The notes below the pieces were generated by a model, which saw only the letters and a program-made list of their open reading frames with translations, was not told where the DNA came from and did no database searches. 64,000 bases of DNA. Origin: Viola odorata (lineage: Eukaryota > Streptophyta > Magnoliopsida > Malpighiales > Violaceae). Each line of letters opens with the position of its first letter. Position 1 is the stretch's first letter. The stretch spans positions 3,904,885-3,968,884 of the forward strand of contig OY829541.1 in assembly GCA_963691705.1 (NCBI GenBank), given 5' to 3'. A program made the position numbers and the translations under genes. Positions 43,182 to 55,436 of the stretch are shown piece by piece.

Positions 43182-46100
43182 TTAAGTTTCCCTTGCCCTC
43201 GGAGTCAAGTAGTGCTCCCATACTTCCAAGGCCCTCACTAGCGCATACAACTCCTTATCGTAGGTGCAATAGTTGAGCTGTGCGGCCTTGAGTTTTTCGC
43301 TAAAGAAAGCTATGGGTCTCTTGTCTTGCTTCAACACGGCACCAATCCCTATCCCACTAGCGTCGCATTCGACCTCAAAGGTCTTCTCAAATTCCGGGAG
43401 AATGAGGACCGGGCTCGTGGTGAGCCTTTCCTTAAGTGAGGTGAAGGCTTGCTCTTGTTCCTTTCCCCAAATGAAAGGCACGTCCTTTTTCGTGAGTTCA
43501 TTCAGTGGTGCGGCAATCGAGGAGAATTCCTTGACGAAGCGGCGGTAGAAACCCGCGAGGCCATGGAAGGACCGAACCTCTCCTACGGTGGCGGGCGTGG
43601 GCCAGTCGGCGATGGCTTGGACCTTGGCAGGATCCACCTTGAGCCCTTCGGACCCTACAATAAAACCAAGGAAATGGACTTCTTCCAAGCAGAATTCACA
43701 CTTGGAGAGCTTGGCATACAACTTATGCATGCGAAGGGTTAGAAACACTTGGTGCAAGTGGCCCAAATGGGCTTGTGGAGATGTGCTATAGACAAGGATA
43801 TCATCAAAGTATACTACCACAAATTGACCTATGAAAGGCCTTAAAACATGGTTCATGAGTCGCATGAATGTGCTAGGTGCGTTGGTGAGGCCAAAAGGCA
43901 TAACAAGCCATTCGTATAACCCAAACTTAGTTTTAAAAGCCGTTTTCCATTGGTCACCCTCATTCATTAGTATTTGGTGATAGCCACTTACTAGATCAAT
44001 TTTAGAAAACATTTTAGCTTTGCACAATTCATCTAGCATGTCATCTAGGCGCGGGATTGGGTGAGAGTATTTCACGGTTACCTTGTTGATAGCACGGCAA
44101 TCCATGCACATCCTCCATGTGCCGTCCTTCTTTGGCACAAGAATCACCGGCACCGCGCAAGGGGAAAGGCTTTCCCTTATGAACCCTTTGGCCAACAGCC
44201 CTTCCACTTGAGTTTGCAACTCTTGCGTTTCCTTCGGGTTACACCTATAGGCTGGCCTATTAGGTAGTGCGGATCCGGGCAAGAAATCAATCCTATGCTC
44301 TATGCCCCGGGTTGGGGGAAGACCTTCAGGTATCTCCTCCGGAAAGACATCCCCGAATTCCTGCAACAGAGGGGTAAGCATACTAGGCAAAGCAACGTTA
44401 GGGTTAGTGGCACTCAAAGAAATAAATTTAAAGCGGACTAAAATGCAAGGCTTGCGCATGATAAGTGCATGCCTAATGTCCCTCCCTTTGGCCATGTAGC
44501 TCCCTTTTCTCTCCTCTCTTGTCTCCTTTAAGACCTCACTAGTTTGCTTATTCTTTTCAAACTTGGTTTTCCCACTCAGCTCCCCATTTTTCCCTCCACT
44601 CATCTTCCTTTCTTCTCTCGGCGCATGCTCTTTGTTTTCATGCCCGCTGTTTTCCCATTGAATCCCGCTCCCTTTCTTCTCTCCACTCCACTCATTCCCT
44701 TTCTTTTTGTGAAAAGCAGCCGAGATTTCAAAGGTGGCGCATGCCTTTTCCAACTTGAGTTGGTCCTCATACACTTGGCTTGGTGGTAGCGGCGGGATGA
44801 CAAACTTGTGGCCCTCGTGTTCCAACTTATAGGTGTTCCGAAAGCCATCATGGACAGCCTTGCGGTCGTATTGCCAAGGCCGCCCTAGCAGTAAGTGGCT
44901 TGCGTGCATTGGGGCCACATCGCAAAGCCTTTGGTCCTTATATCCGCCGATGTTGAAGGGTAGAAGGACCTGTTTTTGCACTTTCACCGTATTTCCGTCA
45001 TTAAACCAGTTTAGGATGTACGGGTGGGGGTGCTTGGTGGTGGTCAGCCCTAGCGAATGCACCAAGAGGGCGCTAGCCACGTCGGCACAACTACCATTGT
45101 CCACTATAATGGACACAACCATCCCCTTGGCCGTGCCCCTCGTGTGGAACAAATTCTCGCGTTGGGCAATGGCCGCGTCATCCTCTCTTCCTTTCAAGCT
45201 CAAGCTCCTTCGTACTACTAAACATTGGGGCACTTCCACTTGCTCGTACTCATCACTATCCGTGCTAGAGTGCCCATCGTCTCCCCAACGCTCCCTCGGC
45301 CGTGCCTCTTCCTCTTCCTCCTCTTCGCTCACTATTTCCCCATTTTCCCTCATGATCATGACCGTTCTGTTTGGGCATTCAGCCCTCATGTGGCCCTTGC
45401 CCCCACACTTGAAGCATGTGATATCTCGGGTGGGTGTTCTTGTGGGTACGTTAGGTGCGGGAGTTGCGGGCGTAAGCTTAGGGAATGTGGTGTTTGGTGG
45501 CGTGTATGGCTTAGGTGTGTAGGCTCGGTTGGTGTTTGGGGTGGCTGCGGGTGTCTTGGTGGGGTTCTGCCACGGTCTTTTAAAGGTGTTAGAGGGGGTA
45601 GAAGGTGTAGTAGTAGAGTGGGTGTTTCTCGGTTTTTGGCTTACTTGTCTTTCCACCTTGAGGGCTAGGTGAAACATTTCGTCTAGGGTGGTGTAGGTGT
45701 AGAAGTCTAGGGGATCGACAATCTCCTTGTGAAGCCCTGCCAAGAATCGGGCCATGGTGGCCTCTACCTCCTCTCGGATATCAGCCCTCATCAACAATGT
45801 CAACAACTCATGGTAAAACTCACTAACGCTCTTGGTCCCTTGACTCAAGCGTTGGAGGCGTCGGTGCAAGTCTCGCACATAGTATGGAGGGACGAAGCGG
45901 CGCCTCATTTCAAACAGTAGCTCTCTCCAAGTAGCCACGGGTGCCCTCCCTTCAAACCTTCTATTGATCTCAATGCGGTCCCACCAGTGTATGGCCATGC
46001 CTACAAACTCCACGATAGCCAACCTGACTTTCTTTTCCTCGAAATAGTTGTAGTTAGCAAACACCCTTTCCATCTTGTTTTCCCATTCGAAGTAAGCTTC

Positions 46101-46955
46101 AGGCTCGTCTTTGCCCTCAAATTGCGGCAACGTCATCTTTGGGTTACGGTTATCATCCACATGATCATCGTAGTGCCTATAGGGTCGTTCGTCAAACCCA
46201 TCCTCATAGTCTTCATGCCCGGGTGGTTCAAATGGTGGTCCTACGGGTGCCTGCGGCCTTCGCCCACCTCTAGCCCTTCGTGGCTCATAAACGGGCGCCC
46301 GTGGTGGTGGAGGCCTCTCTTGGAACCCCCTCGGGGCCCTCCCTTGAGGGTTGTACTGTTCGGATCGGTCGTGGGTGTTGCGGGTTAGGTTTTGGGTGGT
46401 GTCTAGGTAAGGCCTAGGCCCACTGTTTGATAAAGGGTCTCGGTAGTTTTGGAGGGTGTGTGGGTCATAGGGCGCGGTGTATGGGTTGAATTTAGGTGGG
46501 GCCGAGTGGTGTAGTTGGGGCCTTGGTGCGAGAGGACCTCTTCGGACCCTTTCCTCCTCACTAGGGCAACTTACTTCATTGGCATCGAACCCATAGTAGT
46601 CTACATCCGCGGGGTTCCTTGGGCGGGTTCTTTGGTGATAATGAACTAGTGGCTGTTGTGGGGGTATTAATCGTGAAGGTTGGGGTGGGGGTTCTTTGTG
46701 GGGGTTGAGGGTTGGGGTTGCCTTGGCCGTAAGGTCAGCAAGGGCCTTTAGGATGGCCGTGTTGGTCTCCTCTTGGTAAGCCCACCGCTCGGCCATTTGG
46801 GCAGCGAGGTCCACCCTAGCCGGGCTGACTCGGGTGCCTCCTTCAGGTGCCCTTCCCTCCAATCTGCCCATGTTGGTGGACTCGGTTGAGTCCCCTTCCG
46901 AATGATGGCTTCGGGCCATGAACAAAGTACCTACAAAATGAACAAACGCAAACAA
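43182..46955 (-). pseudogene. gag-pol: Chromovirus-like gag, protease, reverse transcriptase and start of RNase H
   Basis: A 1,257-residue frame. Likely start at the Met of [10 protein letters not shown], about 13 codons in. Order: Pro/Arg-rich N-terminus (1-270), gag domain (about 275-430; [20 protein letters not shown]), CCHC knuckle [14 protein letters not shown] (about 511-526), protease with [13 protein letters not shown] (about 610), RT (about 900-1080) with [20 protein letters not shown] and catalytic YFDDILVYS (about 1047), then RNase H ([20 protein letters not shown]). It ends after [12 protein letters not shown], where a deletion with frameshift removes part of RNase H. The remaining RNase H tail ([20 protein letters not shown]) follows in another frame. 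Length and order fit a chromovirus. Confidence 0.93.
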
Positions 46956-48100
46956 CTATATAAAAGGGGTTAGTGCGCTCCCTCTCGTGTTTCTCCTCGT
47001 GTTTCACTCCTCCCTCTAATGCTCTCCCACCTCACGTCACTCTTTCCCTCAAGCCCAGCCCTTAGTCTACCTGACTCTAAGAAACAAATGAAAGGCACGG
47101 GGAACACAATGACAACTCGGCACACAAGGAAAGGTATAGAAAGCCTAGGTGTTGCACGAGAGTTGTAGCGGTGCACACAACTTGGCTTAGAGGAGATACA
47201 ATGTAGGAAACAAACAAAGCAAAACCAAAGGACACGAATGAAAGCAAGCACAAACTACTCAAGAAACAACACAGGAAAAACAGTAGTATCCACACAATGC
47301 AATCAAGCTATGCACAAACCATGAACACAGGCTAGCAAGGCTCAAATCCTACGCGAACACTTACTAATCCTTGGCTTTCCACCTCGAGTCCCTTGCTTTG
47401 ACTCAATGAGTCCTTAATAATTTTTTTTTTTTTTTGAATTCTCTTTGTTTGTTTTGAATTCCTTTTCTTTCTTTTTTTGAATTCTCTCTTCTTCTTTTTT
47501 TGATTGAGTGCAAAAGATCCCGCAATGGAAGTATAAGCTATGCCATTGATAAGGTGTGTGCGCGTATTAGGTGTGATAAGTGCGTTTGGTGATATGAGCA
47601 AGTGTGTGTATCAAGAGGTGATAAGAGAGTTAGGTGAAATGAGCAAGTGTGTGTATCAAGGTGTGATAAGAGTGGTAGGTGATATGAGCAAGTGTGAGTA
47701 TCAATGATTGATAGGTGGGTGCGGTTATAAATGATTGGGTGAGGGTACTATTATAGATTTTAGGGTTGGGTGCCGCCGGCCTCACATGCACTAGGTGACT
47801 CACCTAATGACTCACACAAAGGACAAAACGTACCAAGGACACTTGGCTCATTTTTGTTGGACGATCAACACACATGAGAACACCAAACGTTTTTGTGACT
47901 AAAGGGATGAAGAAATGCGATTTTAATGCAGCACCAACACAACACAAACAGATTTCGGTGTTTAGAATGGATCAAACACTCACAAAACTCACGAAAACGA
48001 AAAAATGACCCAAATGCTTCCAAGTGACCGAAATGGCAAGTGAGTGATTTTCAACCGTGAGAGTACCTCAAAAATGAAGTGGAAGCAACCTAGAGACAGC
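46956..48100 (-). mobile_element. Leader of the chromovirus-like element
   Basis: Non-coding sequence between the primer site and gag. It contains T-rich GAATTCTCTTTG-type repeats (47418-47500) and a three-fold tandem repeat (47588-47705). Confidence 0.7.
47588..47705. repeat. Three ~52-bp tandem repeats in the chromovirus-like leader
   Basis: The block GTGATATGAGCAAGTGTGTG or a close variant, followed by TATCAAG and GTGATAAGAG, recurs three times. Confidence 0.75.
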
Positions 48101-48116
48101 TGGTGCTCCGCTACCA
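48101..48116 (-). other. Primer-binding site of the chromovirus-like element
   Basis: The minus strand reads TGGTAGCGGAGCACCA, two bases from the LTR start at 48119. Met-tRNA type. Confidence 0.8.
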
Positions 48117-48118
48117 CA

Positions 48119-49230
48119 TGATATGGCCCGAGTTCCTCAAGAGCTTGGGCACGTCCTCGATTGGAGCCGGACCTAGTCTCACTTATGGTTGGGGTTCGTT
48201 TGGAACGGATAGATGGTAGATCGGAAAGTTTGGTGAACGGAAATGGTTGCAGCGGAAATGTTTAAGATGAAAACTCAAAGAAATGGATGATTTGATAAAG
48301 GAAAAAGGAAGGTGTCTTATATATTTATAATGGGATTTCGGACATAGAAGTTTGGAGGAAACCCTCTTGGCAACGAAGGCCAAGCAACCTTCCTATTACA
48401 AACAACTAACGATGACCTTCTCCAAGGTTGGCTTGATCATCAATGGAGAATGATGATCAAGCGGATTCCTTGAAGGAGATGAGCTACGGCTCTAAGAACC
48501 TAGAGTAGCTAGTGGCTTAAGGCTTTTGGGAATTTAACTCACAAAACAAAAGCAACCTAAAAATGAAGGCAAGGCCCCCATTTTATAGGCGGAAATATAT
48601 ACAAGGGATAAGACCCAAATACCCTTGGACAAAGGGGCACGTCATCCTTGGGACACGCTAGCTTTCTTGGGCGCTTGACATGTCTTCTGTACGGTCGAGC
48701 GACAAGGTGCTTGTGTGGGCTCGCTGCTGGACTCGCACGTGCTCGAGTGGCTTGGTGCAGTTGCGGCCGTGTGTGTGGGCGCGCGCTGGATCGAGTGCTG
48801 CTGCGATGACATGGCCAAGCGTGGCTGTGCGAGTCTGGCGTGGGCGCGATGCGCTGCCTGCTGCGATGCTGTGGCTAAGTGCGCCAGTGCGAGTGAAGCT
48901 CGGGTGCGATGCGTTGCCGTGGTCCTAGCGATGGATTCTGGTGCGGCCCGTGCGCTAGTCGTGCGTGCGGTCTCCGTGCTGGGCGCGGGCTCGTACTCGG
49001 GCGTGAGGCTGCGAGTCGAGTTGCTGTTGCAGTTTGTGGGCTCGGACTCGAACTCGGGCGTAAGGCTGCGAGTCGAGTCGTTGGTATGGACGCACACACT
49101 CCATTGGTCCTCGGCCTTCGTGCTGCATTCCTCGGCCCTCAATGCTCGGATGAGAAGGCTGAACATGTCTCGGCCTCTCAAGGCGTGGCTGCGCGTGGCT
49201 TTGGCTGGGCCGTAGGCTTGGGCTATATCA
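48119..49230 (-). repeat. 5' LTR of the chromovirus-like element
   Basis: 1,112 bp, the same length as the left LTR, TGATATGG to CTATATCA. Followed by the CTCT target duplication and then family-A gag. Confidence 0.95.
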
Positions 49231-49234
49231 CTCT

Positions 49235-50449
49235 GGCGTGGAAACGACGATCCTTCCAGACTTAATTCCTTGCTCAACTCTTTCGGCTACTAGGACCATG
49301 TCAGAGAAGCTACTGGATGGATTGGAGATGAGGAAGGTGTAGTAGGGAGCCTTGAAAGTGTTCACGAAAATTGACAAGAGCTCTTTGTCACTTAGCGGAG
49401 GAGAAATTCTGGCCGCTAGTTCTCTCCATCTTTGAGGATAAGTTTTCACAGATTCGTCGGCCCTCTTCTCTAGATCCTGCAGATCAGAACGGTCCGGTGC
49501 TACTTCCAAGTTGAACTTATATTGTTTAAAGAAAGCGTCAGATAAATCTCTCCAAGTCTTGATCCTAGCTCGGTCTAAACCCATGTACCAAGTCAAAGCA
49601 TGCTTGGCCAAACTCTCTCTGAACAGATGGATCAGAAGAGGCTCATTATGTATCATCTCAGACATCTTGTTACAGTAGATCTTGAGATGAGTCTTGGGGC
49701 ATTCAATTCCAGTATACTTCTCAAATTCTGGGACTTTGAACTTCAGAGGCATTACGATCCCTGGGACCATGCACATGTCGGCGGGACCCGTAGGGTCGAA
49801 GGGGTCAGTTCCTTCAATAGCTCTGAGTCTTTCTTCTAACAGGCTCAATCTATCCATGTTTGGCCTTTCCATGACGACCATGCTAGGACCAAGAGGTAGT
49901 AGGGGTTTTGATGTAAATGGTGGTTGCGTCGGATTGACGAAAGGAGGACGAACTCCCGTAGGATCGGGGATCATGCCTTGAGTGTAGTGGCCCTGAGGAG
50001 GGCGAAGGCCTTGGGATCCCTGATGAATCTGAGTTTTACCAGGGTCCAAGGTGAGGTTGACTAAGGAATGTTGCAGAGTTGCAGTAGCTTCTTCACCTGT
50101 GTTGACTACAGGATTTGTGGTGATAGGTCCGACGAACGGACTATTCCACTGCCATTGACCCGTGGGCCCTAAGAATGACTGGAGTACCGAAGGTCCAGCT
50201 ATGGTGGATGAAGAAGGTCCCATCATCTAAGTAGGATCAAAACCGGGTGGGAACTCTGAGGTGGCTTCATCACGCTCTTTTTCGGCCTGAGCGGCCCTCT
50301 CTATAGTAACCCTGACCTGCTCTTCTAACTCCGCTATTCTAGCAGCCAATCTCTCTTCTGTCTTCGCTTGTGCAGCCATTTTTCGCGCTTGAAGTCTAGT
50401 CACGGGGAGCCTAGGGGGAGTAGTTTTTCTTCGAGGAGCTATCGTTAAC
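49235..50449 (-). pseudogene. gag: Family-A gag, N-terminal and central part, copy 2
   Basis: It starts after a TTTTTTCAG acceptor-like site, with LTIAPRRK and no ATG, as in copy 1. Coiled coil (TRLQARKMAAQAKTEERLAA), a TAG at 50227-50229 where copy 1 has a Gln codon (SSQMMGPSSS), then the gag core (PKTHLKIYCNKMSEMIHNEP; ESLAKHALTWYMGLDRARIK; FFKQYKFNLEVAPDRSDLQD). It runs up to VVSTPE, where the chromovirus-like element begins. The remaining third is at 40227-40658. Confidence 0.9.
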
Positions 50450-50643
50450 CTGAAAAAACGGAAAAAGGGCAATAAAAAGGTTAGTATCGGTGATGCGATC
50501 CCGAGGCCTCCACGCTGCTTATTCACTCTTCCGGCCACACTTTCACTTGATACTTTGAGGATGGACGAGAAGATGATACTTTGGTGAAGATATAAAGGAA
50601 GCTTTTATTCATTCCAACGACGCGACGCGATCTTGGATGCTAC

Positions 50644-52321
50644 CAATGGAAACCCTTGAAGCAAAATGACGCGAGTAGCTAATGTTATCATGCTCAGAAA
50701 ATCTCTAAATCCGTCGCCCAAAAAAGCTGATTTTTGGCATGAGCATACTTCAATCTGTTATCGATAACTTTCGTGTTTTGGACGAGCTGAAATTCTGAAT
50801 TCATCGTATCCATATTGGCCCAGGTAGAAGATCGCGCGGCTGAGACCGAGAAAACTGTCATCCTTACGTCCAAATTATCTTCGGGCGGTGTGCTGCTCGG
50901 AAAAATCCCATTTTTTGTGTGGAAAATCTTCAATGTGTTATGAACATATTTGGTGTTTTGGCCAAGTGGAAGTTCCGATTCCATCGTATTGATATTAGCC
51001 AAAACAAAAGAACGCGCAGCTGGGATCGAGTAGAGTAGCTGTCCTCGAGTTTAGAATTTTTTTCAAGAGATTGGCCGCCCAGAACTTTCTTAAATTTTGC
51101 ATGGGTGAACTTTAATATGTTGGGAACATCTTTCATGTTTTTTCCAAGTGGAAATTCCTAGTAAATTACGTTGATATTGACCAAAACAAACGATCGCGCA
51201 GCTGGGACCGAGAAGGAGCGACTGTCCTTGCGCTTCGATATTTTTTGTGAAAGATTGGTCACCCAGAACTTCATGAAATTTTTCAGGGTTAAACTTAAAC
51301 ATGTTGGAAACATCTTTCATGTTTTGTCTGAGTGGAAACTTCGAGTCAATCATCTCCGTTTTGGCCAAGACAAAAGATCGCGCAGCTGGGGTCGAGTAGC
51401 AGCTGTCCTTGCGCTTCGAATTTTTTCGTGAGAGATGTGCTTTTCCGAAAATTATGAAATTTGGTAAGGGTTGAGTCTTATGTGTTACGAACGTTTTTCG
51501 TGTTTCGTCCAAGTGGGAATTCCAAGCCAATTGTGTCTATATCAGCCAAAACAAAAGAGTGTGCGGCTGAAACCGAGAAGAAGCAGTCATCTTCGCGTTT
51601 ATCGTCATTTGGTCTAAATTTCTTTGTGTTTTCATTTCATTCCATCGACGCAATCTCCCCTTTTTGACTCTCCACTTCTTCCATCCCAATCTTGGTTGTA
51701 ATATCGGGAATAAAATCAGATTCCAACATGTCACCCTATTCTGACTGATCGTTGTAGCTTGAAATCCCGAAAGTATTAAGTGAAAGCATCGTTGGTGTCA
51801 CCATTTGAGTGAACAAGTAAGGTGGGGCTGTTTTACAAGAAAAGAAAAGAAAGTTTATTGTGTTAGCGGAAAAACCATGTGAGGAAAATACAAATAAAAC
51901 CGTAATACATACATATGAGATAAATGCAAAAACATGATGCATATGCTGGGGTGACTCCAACTATTTCTAACTGGCTGAAAAAGTTCCCGAATGTTACCCT
52001 AAAAGGGGTCCCCTATAAACGGATACGAGAGCGTTGACCGAATCATGACAAGGATTCTGTGCGCTCAATCCATTTAAGGGTTCAACATTCGAGTTAGGGT
52101 TCATGAAAGCTTACCAAGGCGTGGGCCCCAGGACTTCACTACTACCAGTCCTAATCCTATTTGGTGTTATGGCCGGCGATAGGCATTTTATGCATGAGGT
52201 GCATATGAACAATTTATTAAAGCCAACACATGAAAACAATTTATTCAAAACAAATAAATAAAAAAAACAAACACCATAAAACCGGCTTCGACCCTACTAG
52301 TCCCCAGTGAAGTCGCCAAAC
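50644..52321 (-). mobile_element. Leader of family-A copy 2, with ~183-bp repeats and primer site
   Basis: From LTR C leftward on the plus strand: primer site GTCCCCAGTGAAGTCGCC (ending two bases before 52322), non-coding leader, then the five-unit repeat array (about 50700-51600). Nearly identical to 31441-33118. Confidence 0.85.
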
Positions 52322-55300
52322 TGTCGCACCCCCTTTTTCGTTGAAAACGAGTTTAAGGTTTGGGACGGATGCTAAGCATAAATGGATGCTTCGCATAATA
52401 CAATGAAGTCTCCACCCTAATTTTCTAAGGTTTAGGGAACCTAATCGTCATGGCATAAAAATAAACAAACTAAGGCACCATGGTCTAAACCAAAGAACAA
52501 CGGTTCGAGGTCGTATTTATGGACTTGGGAAGGTGTTAGGCACCCAAGTCACATCCTAAAAAGGTTACCGGTATGCGAGGTGTTTTGAAAATATTTTAAA
52601 CATGTAATTGGGCCCTCAAAGGCGACGTTACATCTTAGCATTCGGGACTTGTTATTTCCGTTTGGGTTCGAGGGATGGGGTTACCATTTTGTCTCGATGC
52701 TAGAGCGGACGTTCCCCCCTTCTCATCGAGCCATGCATGACTTAGTTGCTACGTGATCTATCATGGTTGAAACTAGCAGAGTACATTTTTATGAATGCAT
52801 ATAGGTTGGCATGGCCTTTGGAGCCATCATGCATATCATTTAACAAGAAAAGCATTTAATTTCATAGCAATTAAACGCGAGTGATGTAAACATGTAAGCA
52901 TGTGGGTTAATTTTACTTACTAGCAGTTCTATATGTCATGCCCATGATTTGGTGGTTCTATTGCTTCCTAAGTGGTCATGCATACGATACGGTTAAGGTT
53001 TTGGACCTTCATGTGAGCATACAAGGAAACGTTTAAGGTAATCTTACCTTTTGGACGAATCCCGATTGACGACAATTGACATAAATATCCTTAGGTATAC
53101 AAACATACACGATTTAACTACTTAACTAATTATTACAAACCAACAATTCATAATAAAACTACTTACCTAATTATTACAAATTGGAGGTCGGAATAATTAT
53201 CTAGATAATTATTACAACAATTGAAATAGCTAATTAATTACAACAAGTTGATAATGAGTAATTACCTATTACACCAAGTGAAAATAAGCAATTAATTGTT
53301 ACAACAAGTTTAGCAATTAATTATTGTCCCAAACATGTGATTAAAATAATTGACGATTTAATTATCATATACAAATGCGTGAAAAATGATGTTTTTAATT
53401 TTAATGGGCCGGGTTAGGCCCATACTTGGTTTTCTAATTTTTTGGATATCATGCATGCAAAATTCTTACAGAAAACATTCAAATTAAATAACAGAAAGTA
53501 AAAACGTACTTTTTGATGGGTGATCCAAAATTATACCTACAAAATGAGGTTGTTAGTACGAACTTTAAAGATAATAAATAATAAAAAGAACATACACCAT
53601 TTATTTCATACAAACAGTCATGAAAATAAATAAATATATCATGTGGGCATTTCACAATTTTTACCTCAAATTGGCAAAACACATAGCAAATAAAACATCA
53701 CGTAAAACATGTAATTTTAAATTCATGGTAAAATACATGGTATAAATTAAATAACCTCATACATAGCATAAAAATAAATAAAACAGCACACATGTAGCAA
53801 TTAATTTCAGCAAATTAAACATGTCAAAAACATACGAGCAATTAAAATAAATTGACGAAACCATACGAAAGCTTGAGATTGGAACAAATTAAATAAAATG
53901 GACAGATGGGCTTGGCCAGCCAAGCCTATCAGATATTAAAACAAAGAAGGGACGGGCTGAAGCCCGTCACCTTCTTCTTCCTCACGCAAGAACAGCCATG
54001 TTGGCTGTTCTTCTTCTTCACGTCGCCGGCCACCATGGCCGGCGACTCAAGCTACCAAACCGCCTCCAATACTACCCCAACCAGACCCAAACCAACACAT
54101 ACCATACTAGCAGTAAAACCATACGAAAACAGTAGCCAAACATCAAGCAAAACAGAAGAAAAAAGCATGCGTTCTTCTTCGGAAAACCGAAGCAACCGTG
54201 GGCAATATCAAACAACTATTCGACACCAAACTGACTCCTACCGTGCAGGGAAGTAGAAGGACTATCATACGAACAAAACCTATCAAGAACTAGCTCAAAC
54301 CGTCCATGAACCGTAGGTAATTTCATCATGGCAAAATAATATGCATTAATGTCAATAATTCGTAATTAATTAGTTCGAGCAAAAGATGTTTAAATTGGAG
54401 CAAGAACAGACCATATAACTTGACAATCAAACATTTAAGACAAGTTTAAGCCATCAATTCAGTTCATACATGCATAAACGCAAATTATCAAGAGAGAGAG
54501 CTTCGAACACTTACCTTAAACGCTTTCCTTTGCTCTGGTTTGAAGTTGATGATGAGTAGGTGCGACAACCCGTCCCGAATTGTGGTGAACAGCTTGCTAT
54601 TTATAGGCAAGAGCCGAGAGTGATATGTGGTGAAACAAGTGCGCGTCGGCTTCGGCCCGGGTTTCAACGGCAAGTGGGAAAGGAGCAGTGAGAATGGTGA
54701 GCTGGCCTTGCATTCTATGGCTGGGAAGAAATGGAACCTTCGATTGGTTGGAAAGGTTGTGGCCAGCAGTAGAGTCTACTTGAGTTTTGCGTTTAATGCT
54801 CGAAGAAAAGGGAGGAAAGGTGATGATGAAAGTGGAAAGATGATAAAATGAGTTTGGGCCGTTGGATGTGCATACTTGAGTCAAAGTATGTTGATCCAAC
54901 GGCTGTGATCAAGGTGAGGTGGAAAATGCTTAATGCTTAATTAATCGGTTCGAACTATCAGTACAAGAAATCTCGTAAAAACTGATAATAAATCCGAACG
55001 AAAACCACTACGACATGTAATAAAATATAAGGGATGAAATGATGCGAACGAAAATTTGAGCTCAACTCTCTAAACGTATTTATTTTCTCTTTAGGAAACG
55101 TCAACAAGTTCGGACGCAAAATAAATGTCCTTATGACAAAAAATTGAACGAAATTGAACGAGGTGGCATAAAAGAGAAAAATAGCACGTAATTATCAATT
55201 AAAGAAATTACGCGTCCGACCCACAGTCCCGGGAAACTTACTCGGGACCGGTAGAAGTTCGCGTAAAGACAGTCGAAAGTAAAAAAAAATGAGAAGGCAC

Positions 55301-55436
55301 GAAATGACACGGAATATTAAACAAACTAGCCTAGGACCAAGAATCGATAGAAATTTGACCTAGACGAGCCATTAAATGCGGTAAGCATAAAAATACAAAA
55401 AAGTGGTGACGAAAAGTCAAAATTTAGGTAGCAACA
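52322..55436 (-). repeat. LTR C of family-A copy 2, 3,115 bp
   Basis: Complete LTR adjoining the GATGC duplication on the right and the primer site on the left, so this is the genuine 5' LTR of the element on the minus strand. Almost identical to LTR B. Confidence 0.95.

Larger units (their letters stand above)
40663..49230 (-). mobile_element. Ty3/gypsy chromovirus-like (CRM-like) element, nested in family-A gag
   Basis: Two 1,112-bp LTRs (TGATATGG...CTATATCA), a Met-type primer site on the right, a polypurine tract on the left, and gag-pol on the minus strand. Flanked by the 4-bp duplication CTCT (40659-40662 and 49231-49234). Family-A gag resumes in frame on the other side. LTR divergence is about 0.7% (eight substitutions seen). 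The C-terminal integrase region (NAYVLDMP...FNINDLSPF) resembles CRM chromoviruses. Pol carries an RNase H deletion, a frameshift and a stop, so it is now inactive. Confidence 0.93.
30597..55436 (-). mobile_element. Three-LTR family-A element, copy 2, inserted in Copia
   Basis: Flanked by GATGC (30592-30596 and 55437-55441) and bounded by TGTCGCACCC and GGTAGCAACA. Contents left to right: truncated LTR A, a partial leader, complete LTR B, 3' non-coding region, gag 3' part, the chromovirus-like insertion, gag 5' part, leader and LTR C. The internal region contains gag but no recognisable protease, reverse transcriptase or integrase, so it looks non-autonomous. The extra LTR and leader arose by recombination (see findings). 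Confidence 0.9.
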
